NCBI RefSeq assembly: GCF_021869535.1
Contig: NW_026262712.1
Span: 70,740,736-70,804,735, forward strand
Origin: Mytilus californianus
Lineage: Eukaryota; Mollusca; Bivalvia; Mytilida; Mytilidae
Direction of reading: 5' to 3'
DNA length: 64,000 nt
Shown: piece by piece, positions 46,445 to 61,796 of the stretch
Layout of the letters: each line of letters begins with the position of its first letter
How positions within the stretch are numbered: position 1 is the stretch's first letter
Made by a program: the position numbers and the translations under genes
The notes under the pieces: generated by a model
What the model was told of the DNA's origin: nothing
The model's database searches: none
What the model saw: only the letters and a program-made list of their open reading frames with translations

Positions 46445-49400
46445 TGTCAGAAGTGGGATTCGAACCCACGCCTGGAGAACCAGACTGCGACCTGAACGCA
46501 GCGCCTTAGACCACTCGGCCATCCTGACAAGACATCAAAATTGACACTAATTTGTCCCTTTATATCTCAGCACCCAAATAAATGCTTCAATTCAAGCCTA
46601 GTTAGAGTCCTGGATCAGATCAAGCTTTTATAGATAGAATTATAAGTAATTGCTTCGATAAAACACTTCTTGCATGTCAATTAAGAGAATATCCTCGTTC
46701 AGAAACGAGATTTAAAGAGGTTCTTTTCATTAAAAACAGGGTTTGCGCATCTAAGAATTGGCGGTATTGTGTCAAACATCTTTTTCAATGGTTAAACTGT
46801 TCCTGAGATGTCTATAACATGTATAGGTGCCAATAAAAATATACAATTTGTCAGAAGTGGGATTCGAACCCACGCCTGGAGAACCAGACTGCGACCTGAA
46901 CGCAGCGCCTTAGACCACTCGGCCATCCTGACAAGACATCAAAATTGACACTAATTTGTCCCTTTATATCTCAGCACCCAAATAAATGCTTCAATTCAAG
47001 CCTAGTTAGAGTCCTGGATCAGATCAAGCTTTTATAGATAGAATTATAAGTAATTGCTTCGATAAAACACTTCTTGCATGTCAATTAAGAGAATATCCTC
47101 GTTCAGAAACGAGATTTAAAGAGGTTCTTTTCATTAAAAACAGGGTTTGCGCATCTAAGAATTGGCGGTATTGTGTCAAACATCTTTTTCAATGGTTAAA
47201 CTGTTCCTGAGATGTCTATAACATGTATAGGTGCCAATAAAAATATACAATTTGTCAGAAGTGGGATTCGAACCCACGCCTGGAGAACCAGACTGCGACC
47301 TGAACGCAGCGCCTTAGACCACTCGGCCATCCTGACAAGACATCAAAATTGACACTAATTTGTCCCTTTATATCTCAGCACCCAAATAAATGCTTCAATT
47401 CAAGCCTAGTTAGAGTCCTGGATCAGATCAAGCTTTTATAGATAGAATTATAAGTAATTGCTTCGATAAAACACTTCTTGCATGTCAATTAAGAGAATAT
47501 CCTCGTTCAGAAACGAGATTTAAAGAGGTTCTTTTCATTAAAAACAGGGTTTGCGCATCTAAGAATTGGCGGTATTGTGTCAAACATCTTTTTCAATGGT
47601 TAAACTGTTCCTGAGATGTCTATAACATGTATAGGTGCCAATAAAAATATACAATTTGTCAGAAGTGGGATTCGAACCCACGCCTGGAGAACCAGACTGC
47701 GACCTGAACGCAGCGCCTTAGACCACTCGGCCATCCTGACAAGACATCAAAATTGACACTAATTTGTCCCTTTATATCTCAGCACCCAAATAAATGCTTC
47801 AATTCAAGCCTAGTTAGAGTCCTGGATCAGATCAAGCTTTTATAGATAGAATTATAAGTAATTGCTTCGATAAAACACTTCTTGCATGTCAATTAAGAGA
47901 ATATCCTCGTTCAGAAACGAGATTTAAAGAGGTTCTTTTCATTAAAAACAGGGTTTGCGCATCTAAGAATTGGCGGTATTGTGTCAAACATCTTTTTCAA
48001 TGGTTAAACTGTTCCTGAGATGTCTATAACATGTATAGGTGCCAATAAAAATATACAATTTGTCAGAAGTGGGATTCGAACCCACGCCTGGAGAACCAGA
48101 CTGCGACCTGAACGCAGCGCCTTAGACCACTCGGCCATCCTGACAAGACATCAAAATTGACACTAATTTGTCCCTTTATATCTCAGCACCCAAATAAATG
48201 CTTCAATTCAAGCCTAGTTAGAGTCCTGGATCAGATCAAGCTTTTATAGATAGAATTATAAGTAATTGCTTCGATAAAACACTTCTTGCATGTCAATTAA
48301 GAGAATATCCTCGTTCAGAAACGAGATTTAAAGAGGTTCTTTTCATTAAAAACAGGGTTTGCGCATCTAAGAATTGGCGGTATTGTGTCAAACATCTTTT
48401 TCAATGGTTAAACTGTTCCTGAGATGTCTATAACATGTATAGGTGCCAATAAAAATATACAATTTGTCAGAAGTGGGATTCGAACCCACGCCTGGAGAAC
48501 CAGACTGCGACCTGAACGCAGCGCCTTAGACCACTCGGCCATCCTGACAAGACATCAAAATTGACACTAATTTGTCCCTTTATATCTCAGCACCCAAATA
48601 AATGCTTCAATTCAAGCCTAGTTAGAGTCCTGGATCAGATCAAGCTTTTATAGATAGAATTATAAGTAATTGCTTCGATAAAACACTTCTTGCATGTCAA
48701 TTAAGAGAATATCCTCGTTCAGAAACGAGATTTAAAGAGGTTCTTTTCATTAAAAACAGGGTTTGCGCATCTAAGAATTGGCGGTATTGTGTCAAACATC
48801 TTTTTCAATGGTTAAACTGTTCCTGAGATGTCTATAACATGTATAGGTGCCAATAAAAATATACAATTTGTCAGAAGTGGGATTCGAACCCACGCCTGGA
48901 GAACCAGACTGCGACCTGAACGCAGCGCCTTAGACCACTCGGCCATCCTGACAAGACATCAAAATTGACACTAATTTGTCCCTTTATATCTCAGCACCCA
49001 AATAAATGCTTCAATTCAAGCCTAGTTAGAGTCCTGGATCAGATCAAGCTTTTATAGATAGAATTATAAGTAATTGCTTCGATAAAACACTTCTTGCATG
49101 TCAATTAAGAGAATATCCTCGTTCAGAAACGAGATTTAAAGAGGTTCTTTTCATTAAAAACAGGGTTTGCGCATCTAAGAATTGGCGGTATTGTGTCAAA
49201 CATCTTTTTCAATGGTTAAACTGTTCCTGAGATGTCTATAACATGTATAGGTGCCAATAAAAATATACAATTTGTCAGAAGTGGGATTCGAACCCACGCC
49301 TGGAGAACCAGACTGCGACCTGAACGCAGCGCCTTAGACCACTCGGCCATCCTGACAAGACATCAAAATTGACACTAATTTGTCCCTTTATATCTCAGCA

Positions 49401-51780
49401 CCCAAATAAATGCTTCAATTCAAGCCTAGTTAGAGTCCTGGATCAGATCAAGCTTTTATAGATAGAATTATAAGTAATTGCTTCGATAAAACACTTCTTG
49501 CATGTCAATTAAGAGAATATCCTCGTTCAGAAACGAGATTTAAAGAGGTTCTTTTCATTAAAAACAGGGTTTGCGCATCTAAGAATTGGCGGTATTGTGT
49601 CAAACATCTTTTTCAATGGTTAAACTGTTCCTGAGATGTCTATAACATGTATAGGTGCCAATAAAAATATACAATTTGTCAGAAGTGGGATTCGAACCCA
49701 CGCCTGGAGAACCAGACTGCGACCTGAACGCAGCGCCTTAGACCACTCGGCCATCCTGACAAGACATCAAAATTGACACTAATTTGTCCCTTTATATCTC
49801 AGCACCCAAATAAATGCTTCAATTCAAGCCTAGTTAGAGTCCTGGATCAGATCAAGCTTTTATAGATAGAATTATAAGTAATTGCTTCGATAAAACACTT
49901 CTTGCATGTCAATTAAGAGAATATCCTCGTTCAGAAACGAGATTTAAAGAGGTTCTTTTCATTAAAAACAGGGTTTGCGCATCTAAGAATTGGCGGTATT
50001 GTGTCAAACATCTTTTTCAATGGTTAAACTGTTCCTGAGATGTCTATAACATGTATAGGTGCCAATAAAAATATACAATTTGTCAGAAGTGGGATTCGAA
50101 CCCACGCCTGGAGAACCAGACTGCGACCTGAACGCAGCGCCTTAGACCACTCGGCCATCCTGACAAGACATCAAAATTGACACTAATTTGTCCCTTTATA
50201 TCTCAGCACCCAAATAAATGCTTCAATTCAAGCCTAGTTAGAGTCCTGGATCAGATCAAGCTTTTATAGATAGAATTATAAGTAATTGCTTCGATAAAAC
50301 ACTTCTTGCATGTCAATTAAGAGAATATCCTCGTTCAGAAACGAGATTTAAAGAGGTTCTTTTCATTAAAAACAGGGTTTGCGCATCTAAGAATTGGCGG
50401 TATTGTGTCAAACATCTTTTTCAATGGTTAAACTGTTCCTGAGATGTCTATAACATGTATAGGTGCCAATAAAAATATACAATTTGTCAGAAGTGGGATT
50501 CGAACCCACGCCTGGAGAACCAGACTGCGACCTGAACGCAGCGCCTTAGACCACTCGGCCATCCTGACAAGACATCAAAATTGACACTAATTTGTCCCTT
50601 TATATCTCAGCACCCAAATAAATGCTTCAATTCAAGCCTAGTTAGAGTCCTGGATCAGATCAAGCTTTTATAGATAGAATTATAAGTAATTGCTTCGATA
50701 AAACACTTCTTGCATGTCAATTAAGAGAATATCCTCGTTCAGAAACGAGATTTAAAGAGGTTCTTTTCATTAAAAACAGGGTTTGCGCATCTAAGAATTG
50801 GCGGTATTGTGTCAAACATCTTTTTCAATGGTTAAACTGTTCCTGAGATGTCTATAACATGTATAGGTGCCAATAAAAATATACAATTTGTCAGAAGTGG
50901 GATTCGAACCCACGCCTGGAGAACCAGACTGCGACCTGAACGCAGCGCCTTAGACCACTCGGCCATCCTGACAAGACATCAAAATTGACACTAATTTGTC
51001 CCTTTATATCTCAGCACCCAAATAAATGCTTCAATTCAAGCCTAGTTAGAGTCCTGGATCAGATCAAGCTTTTATAGATAGAATTATAAGTAATTGCTTC
51101 GATAAAACACTTCTTGCATGTCAATTAAGAGAATATCCTCGTTCAGAAACGAGATTTAAAGAGGTTCTTTTCATTAAAAACAGGGTTTGCGCATCTAAGA
51201 ATTGGCGGTATTGTGTCAAACATCTTTTTCAATGGTTAAACTGTTCCTGAGATGTCTATAACATGTATAGGTGCCAATAAAAATATACAATTTGTCAGAA
51301 GTGGGATTCGAACCCACGCCTGGAGAACCAGACTGCGACCTGAACGCAGCGCCTTAGACCACTCGGCCATCCTGACAAGACATCAAAATTGACACTAATT
51401 TGTCCCTTTATATCTCAGCACCCAAATAAATGCTTCAATTCAAGCCTAGTTAGAGTCCTGGATCAGATCAAGTTTTTATAGATAGAATTATAAGTAATTG
51501 CTTCGATAAAACACTTCTTGCATGTCAATTAAGAGAATATCCTCGTTCAGAAACGAGATTTAAAGAGGTTCTTTTCATTAAAAACAGGGTTTGCGCATCT
51601 AAGAATTGGCGGTATTGTGTCAAACATCTTTTTCAATGGTTAAACTGTTCCTGAGATGTCTATAACATGTATAGGTGCCAATAAAAATATACAATTTGTC
51701 AGAAGTGGGATTCGAACCCACGCCTGGAGAACCAGACTGCGACCTGAACGCAGCGCCTTAGACCACTCGGCCATCCTGAC
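46445..51780 (-). tRNA. 14 consensus tRNA-Leu(CAG) genes, every 404 bp from 46445
   Basis: Starts are 46445+404n, n = 0-13, last gene 51697-51780. Thirteen units in a row show no difference I could see, in gene or spacer, until a C-to-T change at about 51473 destroys a HindIII site. Confidence 0.93.
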
Positions 51781-52100
51781 AAGACATCAAAATTGACACT
51801 AATTTGTCCCTTTATATCTCAGCACCCAAATAAATGCTTCAATTCAAGCCTAGTTAGAGTCCTGGATCAGATCAAGCTTTTATAGATAGAATTATAAGTA
51901 ATTGCTTCGATAAAACACTTCTTGCATGTCAATTAAGAGAATATCCTCGTTCAGAAACGAGATTTAAAGAGGTTCTTTTCATTAAAAACAGGGTTTGCGC
52001 ATCTAAGAATTGGCGGTATTGTGTCAAACATCTTTTTCAATGGTTAAACTGTTCCTGAGATGTCTATAACATGTATAGGTGCCAATAAAAATATACAATT

Positions 52101-52184
52101 TGTCAGAAGTGGGATTCGAACGCACGCCTGGAGAACCAGACTGCGACCTGAACGCAGCGCCTTAGACCACTCGGCCATCCTGAC
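52101..52184 (-). tRNA. tRNA-Leu(CAG) with B-box mutation (nt 63 G>C)
   Basis: Third copy of the nt-63 variant, 15 units from the previous one. Confidence 0.87.
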
Positions 52185-52504
52185 AAGACATCAAAATTGA
52201 CACTAATTTGTCCCTTTATATCTCAGCACCCAAATAAATGCTTCAATTCAAGCCTAGTTAGAGTCCTGGATCAGATCAAGCTTTTATAGATAGAATTATA
52301 AGTAATTGCTTCGATAAAACACTTCTTGCATGTCAATTAAGAGAATATCCTCGTTCAGAAACGAGATTTAAAGAGGTTCTTTTCATTAAAAACAGGGTTT
52401 GCGCATCTAAGAATTGGCGGTATTGTGTCAAACATCTTTTTCAATGGTTAAACTGTTCCTGAGATGTCTATAACATGTATAGGTGCCAATAAAAATATAC
52501 AATT

Positions 52505-55500
52505 TGTCAGAAGTGGGATTCGAACCCACGCCTGGAGAACCAGACTGCGACCTGAACGCAGCGCCTTAGACCACTCGGCCATCCTGACAAGACATCAAAA
52601 TTGACACTAATTTGTCCCTTTATATCTCAGCACCCAAATAAATGCTTCAATTCAAGCCTAGTTAGAGTCCTGGATCAGATCAAGCTTTTATAGATAGAAT
52701 TATAAGTAATTGCTTCGATAAAACACTTCTTGCATGTCAATTAAGAGAATATCCTCGTTCAGAAACGAGATTTAAAGAGGTTCTTTTCATTAAAAACAGG
52801 GTTTGCGCATCTAAGAATTGGCGGTATTGTGTCAAACATCTTTTTCAATGGTTAAACTGTTCCTGAGATGTCTATAACATGTATAGGTGCCAATAAAAAT
52901 ATACAATTTGTCAGAAGTGGGATTCGAACCCACGCCTGGAGAACCAGACTGCGACCTGAACGCAGCGCCTTAGACCACTCGGCCATCCTGACAAGACATC
53001 AAAATTGACACTAATTTGTCCCTTTATATCTCAGCACCCAAATAAATGCTTCAATTCAAGCCTAGTTAGAGTCCTGGATCAGATCAAGCTTTTATAGATA
53101 GAATTATAAGTAATTGCTTCGATAAAACACTTCTTGCATGTCAATTAAGAGAATATCCTCGTTCAGAAACGAGATTTAAAGAGGTTCTTTTCATTAAAAA
53201 CAGGGTTTGCGCATCTAAGAATTGGCGGTATTGTGTCAAACATCTTTTTCAATGGTTAAACTGTTCCTGAGATGTCTATAACATGTATAGGTGCCAATAA
53301 AAATATACAATTTGTCAGAAGTGGGATTCGAACCCACGCCTGGAGAACCAGACTGCGACCTGAACGCAGCGCCTTAGACCACTCGGCCATCCTGACAAGA
53401 CATCAAAATTGACACTAATTTGTCCCTTTATATCTCAGCACCCAAATAAATGCTTCAATTCAAGCCTAGTTAGAGTCCTGGATCAGATCAAGCTTTTATA
53501 GATAGAATTATAAGTAATTGCTTCGATAAAACACTTCTTGCATGTCAATTAAGAGAATATCCTCGTTCAGAAACGAGATTTAAAGAGGTTCTTTTCATTA
53601 AAAACAGGGTTTGCGCATCTAAGAATTGGCGGTATTGTGTCAAACATCTTTTTCAATGGTTAAACTGTTCCTGAGATGTCTATAACATGTATAGGTGCCA
53701 ATAAAAATATACAATTTGTCAGAAGTGGGATTCGAACCCACGCCTGGAGAACCAGACTGCGACCTGAACGCAGCGCCTTAGACCACTCGGCCATCCTGAC
53801 AAGACATCAAAATTGACACTAATTTGTCCCTTTATATCTCAGCACCCAAATAAATGCTTCAATTCAAGCCTAGTTAGAGTCCTGGATCAGATCAAGCTTT
53901 TATAGATAGAATTATAAGTAATTGCTTCGATAAAACACTTCTTGCATGTCAATTAAGAGAATATCCTCGTTCAGAAACGAGATTTAAAGAGGTTCTTTTC
54001 ATTAAAAACAGGGTTTGCGCATCTAAGAATTGGCGGTATTGTGTCAAACATCTTTTTCAATGGTTAAACTGTTCCTGAGATGTCTATAACATGTATAGGT
54101 GCCAATAAAAATATACAATTTGTCAGAAGTGGGATTCGAACCCACGCCTGGAGAACCAGACTGCGACCTGAACGCAGCGCCTTAGACCACTCGGCCATCC
54201 TGACAAGACATCAAAATTGACACTAATTTGTCCCTTTATATCTCAGCACCCAAATAAATGCTTCAATTCAAGCCTAGTTAGAGTCCTGGATCAGATCAAG
54301 CTTTTATAGATAGAATTATAAGTAATTGCTTCGATAAAACACTTCTTGCATGTCAATTAAGAGAATATCCTCGTTCAGAAACGAGATTTAAAGAGGTTCT
54401 TTTCATTAAAAACAGGGTTTGCGCATCTAAGAATTGGCGGTATTGTGTCAAACATCTTTTTCAATGGTTAAACTGTTCCTGAGATGTCTATAACATGTAT
54501 AGGTGCCAATAAAAATATACAATTTGTCAGAAGTGGGATTCGAACCCACGCCTGGAGAACCAGACTGCGACCTGAACGCAGCGCCTTAGACCACTCGGCC
54601 ATCCTGACAAGACATCAAAATTGACACTAATTTGTCCCTTTATATCTCAGCACCCAAATAAATGCTTCAATTCAAGCCTAGTTAGAGTCCTGGATCAGAT
54701 CAAGCTTTTATAGATAGAATTATAAGTAATTGCTTCGATAAAACACTTCTTGCATGTCAATTAAGAGAATATCCTCGTTCAGAAACGAGATTTAAAGAGG
54801 TTCTTTTCATTAAAAACAGGGTTTGCGCATCTAAGAATTGGCGGTATTGTGTCAAACATCTTTTTCAATGGTTAAACTGTTCCTGAGATGTCTATAACAT
54901 GTATAGGTGCCAATAAAAATATACAATTTGTCAGAAGTGGGATTCGAACCCACGCCTGGAGAACCAGACTGCGACCTGAACGCAGCGCCTTAGACCACTC
55001 GGCCATCCTGACAAGACATCAAAATTGACACTAATTTGTCCCTTTATATCTCAGCACCCAAATAAATGCTTCAATTCAAGCCTAGTTAGAGTCCTGGATC
55101 AGATCAAGCTTTTATAGATAGAATTATAAGTAATTGCTTCGATAAAACACTTCTTGCATGTCAATTAAGAGAATATCCTCGTTCAGAAACGAGATTTAAA
55201 GAGGTTCTTTTCATTAAAAACAGGGTTTGCGCATCTAAGAATTGGCGGTATTGTGTCAAACATCTTTTTCAATGGTTAAACTGTTCCTGAGATGTCTATA
55301 ACATGTATAGGTGCCAATAAAAATATACAATTTGTCAGAAGTGGGATTCGAACCCACGCCTGGAGAACCAGACTGCGACCTGAACGCAGCGCCTTAGACC
55401 ACTCGGCCATCCTGACAAGACATCAAAATTGACACTAATTTGTCCCTTTATATCTCAGCACCCAAATAAATGCTTCAATTCAAGCCTAGTTAGAGTCCTG

Positions 55501-58500
55501 GATCAGATCAAGCTTTTATAGATAGAATTATAAGTAATTGCTTCGATAAAACACTTCTTGCATGTCAATTAAGAGAATATCCTCGTTCAGAAACGAGATT
55601 TAAAGAGGTTCTTTTCATTAAAAACAGGGTTTGCGCATCTAAGAATTGGCGGTATTGTGTCAAACATCTTTTTCAATGGTTAAACTGTTCCTGAGATGTC
55701 TATAACATGTATAGGTGCCAATAAAAATATACAATTTGTCAGAAGTGGGATTCGAACCCACGCCTGGAGAACCAGACTGCGACCTGAACGCAGCGCCTTA
55801 GACCACTCGGCCATCCTGACAAGACATCAAAATTGACACTAATTTGTCCCTTTATACCTCAGCACCCAAATAAATGCTTCAATTCAAGCCTAGTTAGAGT
55901 CCTGGATCAGATCAAGCTTTTATAGATAGAATTATAAGTAATTGCTTCGATAAAACACTTCTTGCATGTCAATTAAGAGAATATCCTCGTTCAGAAACGA
56001 GATTTAAAGAGGTTCTTTTCATTAAAAACAGGGTTTGCGCATCTAAGAATTGGCGGTATTGTGTCAAACATCTTTTTCAATGGTTAAACTGTTCCTGAGA
56101 TGTCTATAACATGTATAGGTGCCAATAAAAATATACAATTTGTCAGAAGTGGGATTCGAACCCACGCCTGGAGAACCAGACTGCGACCTGAACGCAGCGC
56201 CTTAGACCACTCGGCCATCCTGACAAGACATCTAAATTGACACTAATTTGTCCCTTTATATCTCAGCACCCAAATAAATGCTTCAATTCAAGCCTAGTTA
56301 GAGTCCTGGATCAGATCAAGCTTTTATAGATAGAATTATAAGTAATTGCTTCGATAAAACACTTCTTGCATGTCAATTAAGAGAATATCCTCGTTCAGAA
56401 ACGAGATTTAAAGAGGTTCTTTTCATTAAAAACAGGGTTTGCGCATCTAAGAATTGGCGGTATTGTGTCAAACATCTTTTTCAATGGTTAAACTGTTCCT
56501 GAGATGTCTATAACATGTATAGGTGCCAATAAAAATATACAATTTGTCAGAAGTGGGATTCGAACCCACGCCTGGAGAACCAGACTGCGACCTGAACGCA
56601 GCGCCTTAGACCACTCGGCCATCCTGACAAGACATCAAAATTGACACTAATTTGTCCCTTTATATCTCAGCACCCAAATAAATGCTTCAATTCAAGCCTA
56701 GTTAGAGTCCTGGATCAGATCAAGCTTTTATAGATAGAATTATAAGTAATTGCTTCGATAAAACACTTCTTGCATGTCAATTAAGAGAATATCCTCGTTC
56801 AGAAACGAGATTTAAAGAGGTTCTTTTCATTAAAAACAGGGTTTGCGCATCTAAGAATTGGCGGTATTGTGTCAAACATCTTTTTCAATGGTTAAACTGT
56901 TCCTGAGATGTCTATAACATGTATAGGTGCCAATAAAAATATACAATTTGTCAGAAGTGGGATTCGAACCCACGCCTGGAGAACCAGACTGCGACCTGAA
57001 CGCAGCGCCTTAGACCACTCGGCCATCCTGACAAGACATCACAATTGACACTAATGTGTCCCTTTATATCTCAGCACCCAAATAAATGCTTCAATTCAAG
57101 CCTAGTTAGAGTCCTGGATCAGATCAAGCTTTTATAGATAGAATTATAAGTAATTGCTTCGATAAAACACTTCTTGCATGTCAATTAAGAGAATATCCTC
57201 GTTCAGAAACGAGATTTAAAGAGGTTCTTTTCATTAAAAACAGGGTTTGCGCATCTAAGAATTGGCGGTATTGTGTCAAACATCTTTTTCAATGGTTAAA
57301 CTGTTCCTGAGATGTCTATAACATGTATAGGTGCCAATAAAAATATACAATTTGTCAGAAGTGGGATTCGAACCCACGCCTGGAGAACCAGACTGCGACC
57401 TGAACGCAGCGCCTTAGACCACTCGGCCATCCTGACAAGACATCAAAATTGACACTAATTTGTCCCTTTATATCTCAGCACCCAAATAAATGCTTCAATT
57501 CAAGCCTAGTTGGAGTCCTGGATCAGATCAAGCTTTTATAGATAGAATTATAAGTAATTGCTTCGATAAAACACTTCTTGCATGTCAATTAAGAGAATAT
57601 CCTCGTTCAGAAACGAGATTTAAAGAGGTTCTTTTCATTAAAAACAGGGTTTGCGCATCTAAGAATTGGCGGTATTGTGTCAAACATCTTTTTCAATGGT
57701 TAAACTGTTCCTGAGATGTCTATAACATGTATAGGTGCCAATAAAAATATACAATTTGTCAGAAGTGGGATTCGAACCCACGCCTGGAGAACCAGACTGC
57801 GACCTGAACGCAGCGCCTTAGACCACTCGGCCATCCTGACAAGACATCAAAATTGACACTAATTTGTCCCTTTATATCTCAGCACCCAAATAAATGCTTC
57901 AATTCAAGCCTAGTTAGAGTCCTGGATCAGATCAAGCTTTTATAGATAGAATTATAAGTAATTGCTTCGATAAAACACTTCTTGCATGTCAATTAAGAGA
58001 ATATCCTCGTTCAGAAACGAGATTTAAAGAGGTTCTTTTCATTAAAAACAGGGTTTGCGCATCTAAGAATTGGCGGTATTGTGTCAAACATCTTTTTCAA
58101 TGGTTAAACTGTTCCTGAGATGTCTATAACATGTATAGGTGCCAATAAAAATATACAATTTGTCAGAAGTGGGATTCGAACCCACGCCTGGAGAACCAGA
58201 CTGCGACCTGAACGCAGCGCCTTAGACCACTCGGCCATCCTGACAAGACATCAAAATTGACACTAATTTGTCCCTTTATATCTCAGCACCCAAATAAATG
58301 CTTCAATTCAAGCCTAGTTAGAGTCCTGGATCAGATCAAGCTTTTATAGATAGAATTATAAGTAATTGCTTCGATAAAACACTTCTTGCATGTCAATTAA
58401 GAGAATATCCTCGTTCAGAAACGAGATTTAAAGAGGTTCTTTTCATTAAAAACAGGGTTTGCGCATCTAAGAATTGGCGGTATTGTGTCAAACATCTTTT

Positions 58501-61476
58501 TCAATGGTTAAACTGTTCCTGAGATGTCTATAACATGTATAGGTGCCAATAAAAATATACAATTTGTCAGAAGTGGGATTCGAACCCACGCCTGGAGAAC
58601 CAGACTGCGACCTGAACGCAGCGCCTTAGACCACTCGGCCATCCTGACAAGACATCAAAATTGACACTAATTTGTCCCTTTATACCTCAGCACCCAAATA
58701 AATGCTTCAATTCAAGCCTAGTTAGAGTCCTGGATCAGATCAAGCTTTTATAGATAGAATTATAAGTAATTGCTTCGATAAAACACTTCTTGCATGTCAA
58801 TTAAGAGAATATCCTCGTTCAGAAACGAGATTTAAAGAGGTTCTTTTCATTAAAAACAGGGTTTGCGCATCTAAGAATTGGCGGTATTGTGTCAAACATC
58901 TTTTTCAATGGTTAAACTGTTCCTGAGATGTCTATAACATGTATAGGTGCCAATAAAAATATACAATTTGTCAGAAGTGGGATTCGAACCCACGCCTGGA
59001 GAACCAGACTGCGACCTGAACGCAGCGCCTTAGACCACTCGGCCATCCTGACAAGACATCAAAATTGACACTAATTTGTCCCTTTATATCTCAGCACCCA
59101 AATAAATGCTTCAATTCAAGCCTAGTTAGAGTCCTGGATCAGATCAAGCTTTTATAGATAGAATTATAAGTAATTGCTTCGATAAAACACTTCTTGCATG
59201 TCAATTAAGAGAATATCCTCGTTCAGAAACGAGATTTAAAGAGGTTCTTTTCATTAAAAACAGGGTTTGCGCATCTAAGAATTGGCGGTATTGTGTCAAA
59301 CATCTTTTTCAATGGTTAAACTGTTCCTGAGATGTCTATAACATGTATAGGTGCCAATAAAAATATACAATTTGTCAGAAGTGGGATTCGAACCCACGCC
59401 TGGAGAACCAGACTGCGACCTGAACGCAGCGCCTTAGACCACTCGGCCATCCTGACAAGACATCAAAATTGACACTAATTTGTCCCTTTATATCTCAGCA
59501 CCCAAATAAATGCTTCAATTCAAGCCTAGTTAGAGTCCTGGATCAGATCAAGCTTTTATAGATAGAATTATAAGTAATTGCTTCGATAAAACACTTCTTG
59601 CATGTCAATTAAGAGAATATCCTCGTTCAGAAACGAGATTTAAAGAGGTTCTTTTCATTAAAAACAGGGTTTGCGCATCTAAGAATTGGCGGTATTGTGT
59701 CAAACATCTTTTTCAATGGTTAAACTGTTCCTGAGATGTCTATAACATGTATAGGTGCCAATAAAAATATACAATTTGTCAGAAGTGGGATTCGAACCCA
59801 CGCCTGGAGAACCAGACTGCGACCTGAACGCAGCGCCTTAGACCACTCGGCCATCCTGACAAGACATCAAAATTGACACTAATTTGTCCCTTTATATCTC
59901 AGCACCCAAATAAATGCTTCAATTCAAGCCTAGTTAGAGTCCTGGATCAGATCAAGCTTTTATAGATAGAATTATAAGTAATTGCTTCGATAAAACACTT
60001 CTTGCATGTCAATTAAGAGAATATCCTCGTTCAGAAACGAGATTTAAAGAGGTTCTTTTCATTAAAAACAGGGTTTGCGCATCTAAGAATTGGCGGTATT
60101 GTGTCAAACATCTTTTTCAATGGTTAAACTGTTCCTGAGATGTCTATAACATGTATAGGTGCCAATAAAAATATACAATTTGTCAGAAGTGGGATTCGAA
60201 CCCACGCCTGGAGAACCAGACTGCGACCTGAACGCAGCGCCTTAGACCACTCGGCCATCCTGACAAGACATCAAAATTGACACTAATTTGTCCCTTTATA
60301 TCTCAGCACCCAAATAAATGCTTCAATTCAAGCCTAGTTAGAGTCCTGGATCAGATCAAGCTTTTATAGATAGAATTATAAGTAATTGCTTCGATAAAAC
60401 ACTTCTTGCATGTCAATTAAGAGAATATCCTCGTTCAGAAACGAGATTTAAAGAGGTTCTTTTCATTAAAAACAGGGTTTGCGCATCTAAGAATTGGCGG
60501 TATTGTGTCAAACATCTTTTTCAATGGTTAAACTGTTCCTGAGATGTCTATAACATGTATAGGTGCCAATAAAAATATACAATTTGTCAGAAGTGGGATT
60601 CGAACCCACGCCTGGAGAACCAGACTGCGACCTGAACGCAGCGCCTTAGACCACTCGGCCATCCTGACAAGACATCAAAATTGACACTAATTTGTCCCTT
60701 TATATCTCAGCACCCAAATAAATGCTTCAATTCAAGCCTAGTTAGAGTCCTGGATCAGATCAAGCTTTTATAGATAGAATTATAAGTAATTGCTTCGATA
60801 AAACACTTCTTGCATGTCAATTAAGAGAATATCCTCGTTCAGAAACGAGATTTAAAGAGGTTCTTTTCATTAAAAACAGGGTTTGCGCATCTAAGAATTG
60901 GCGGTATTGTGTCAAACATCTTTTTCAATGGTTAAACTGTTCCTGAGATGTCTATAACATGTATAGGTGCCAATAAAAATATACAATTTGTCAGAAGTGG
61001 GATTCGAACCCACGCCTGGAGAACCAGACTGCGACCTGAACGCAGCGCCTTAGACCACTCGGCCATCCTGACAAGACATCAAACTTGACACTAATTTGTC
61101 CCTTTATATCTCAGCACCCAAATAAATGCTTCAATTCAAGCCTAGTTAGAGTCCTGGATCAGATCAAGCTTTTATAGATAGAATTATAAGTAATTGCTTC
61201 GATAAAACACTTCTTGCATGTCAATTAAGAGAATATCCTCGTTCAGAAACGAGATTTAAAGAGGTTCTTTTCATTAAAAACAGGGTTTGCGCATCTAAGA
61301 ATTGGCGGTATTGTGTCAAACATCTTTTTCAATGGTTAAACTGTTCCTGAGATGTCTATAACATGTATAGGTGCCAATAAAAATATACAATTTGTCAGAA
61401 GTGGGATTCGAACCCACGCCTGGAGAACCAGACTGCGACCTGAACGCAGCGCCTTAGACCACTCGGCCATCCTGAC
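52505..61476 (-). tRNA. 23 consensus tRNA-Leu(CAG) genes, every 404 bp from 52505
   Basis: Starts are 52505+404n, n = 0-22, last gene 61393-61476. Spacer changes: TATACCTC near 55856 and 58684, TCTAAATT near 56232, CATCACAATT plus AATGTGTCC near 57039-57055, TAG-to-TGG near 57512, AAACTTG near 61082. Confidence 0.92.
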
Positions 61477-61796
61477 AAGACATCAAAATTGACACTAATT
61501 TGTCCCTTTATATCTCAGCACCCAAATAAATGCTTCAATTCAAGCCTAGTTAGAGTCCTGGATCAGATCAAGCTTTTATAGATAGAATTATAAGTAATTG
61601 CTTCGATAAAACACTTCTTGCATGTCAATTAAGAGAATATCCTCGTTCAGAAACGAGATTTAAAGAGGTTCTTTTCATTAAAAACAGGGTTTGCGCATCT
61701 AAGAATTGGCGGTATTGTGTCAAACATCTTTTTCAATGGTTAAACTGTTCCTGAGATGTCTATAACATGTATAGGTGCCAATAAAAATATACAATT

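Noticed and set aside
57490..57714. A 74-codon protein gene
   Set aside because: It is array spacer with one stop codon mutated; the other units have the stop, and there is no domain, promoter or neighbour supporting translation.
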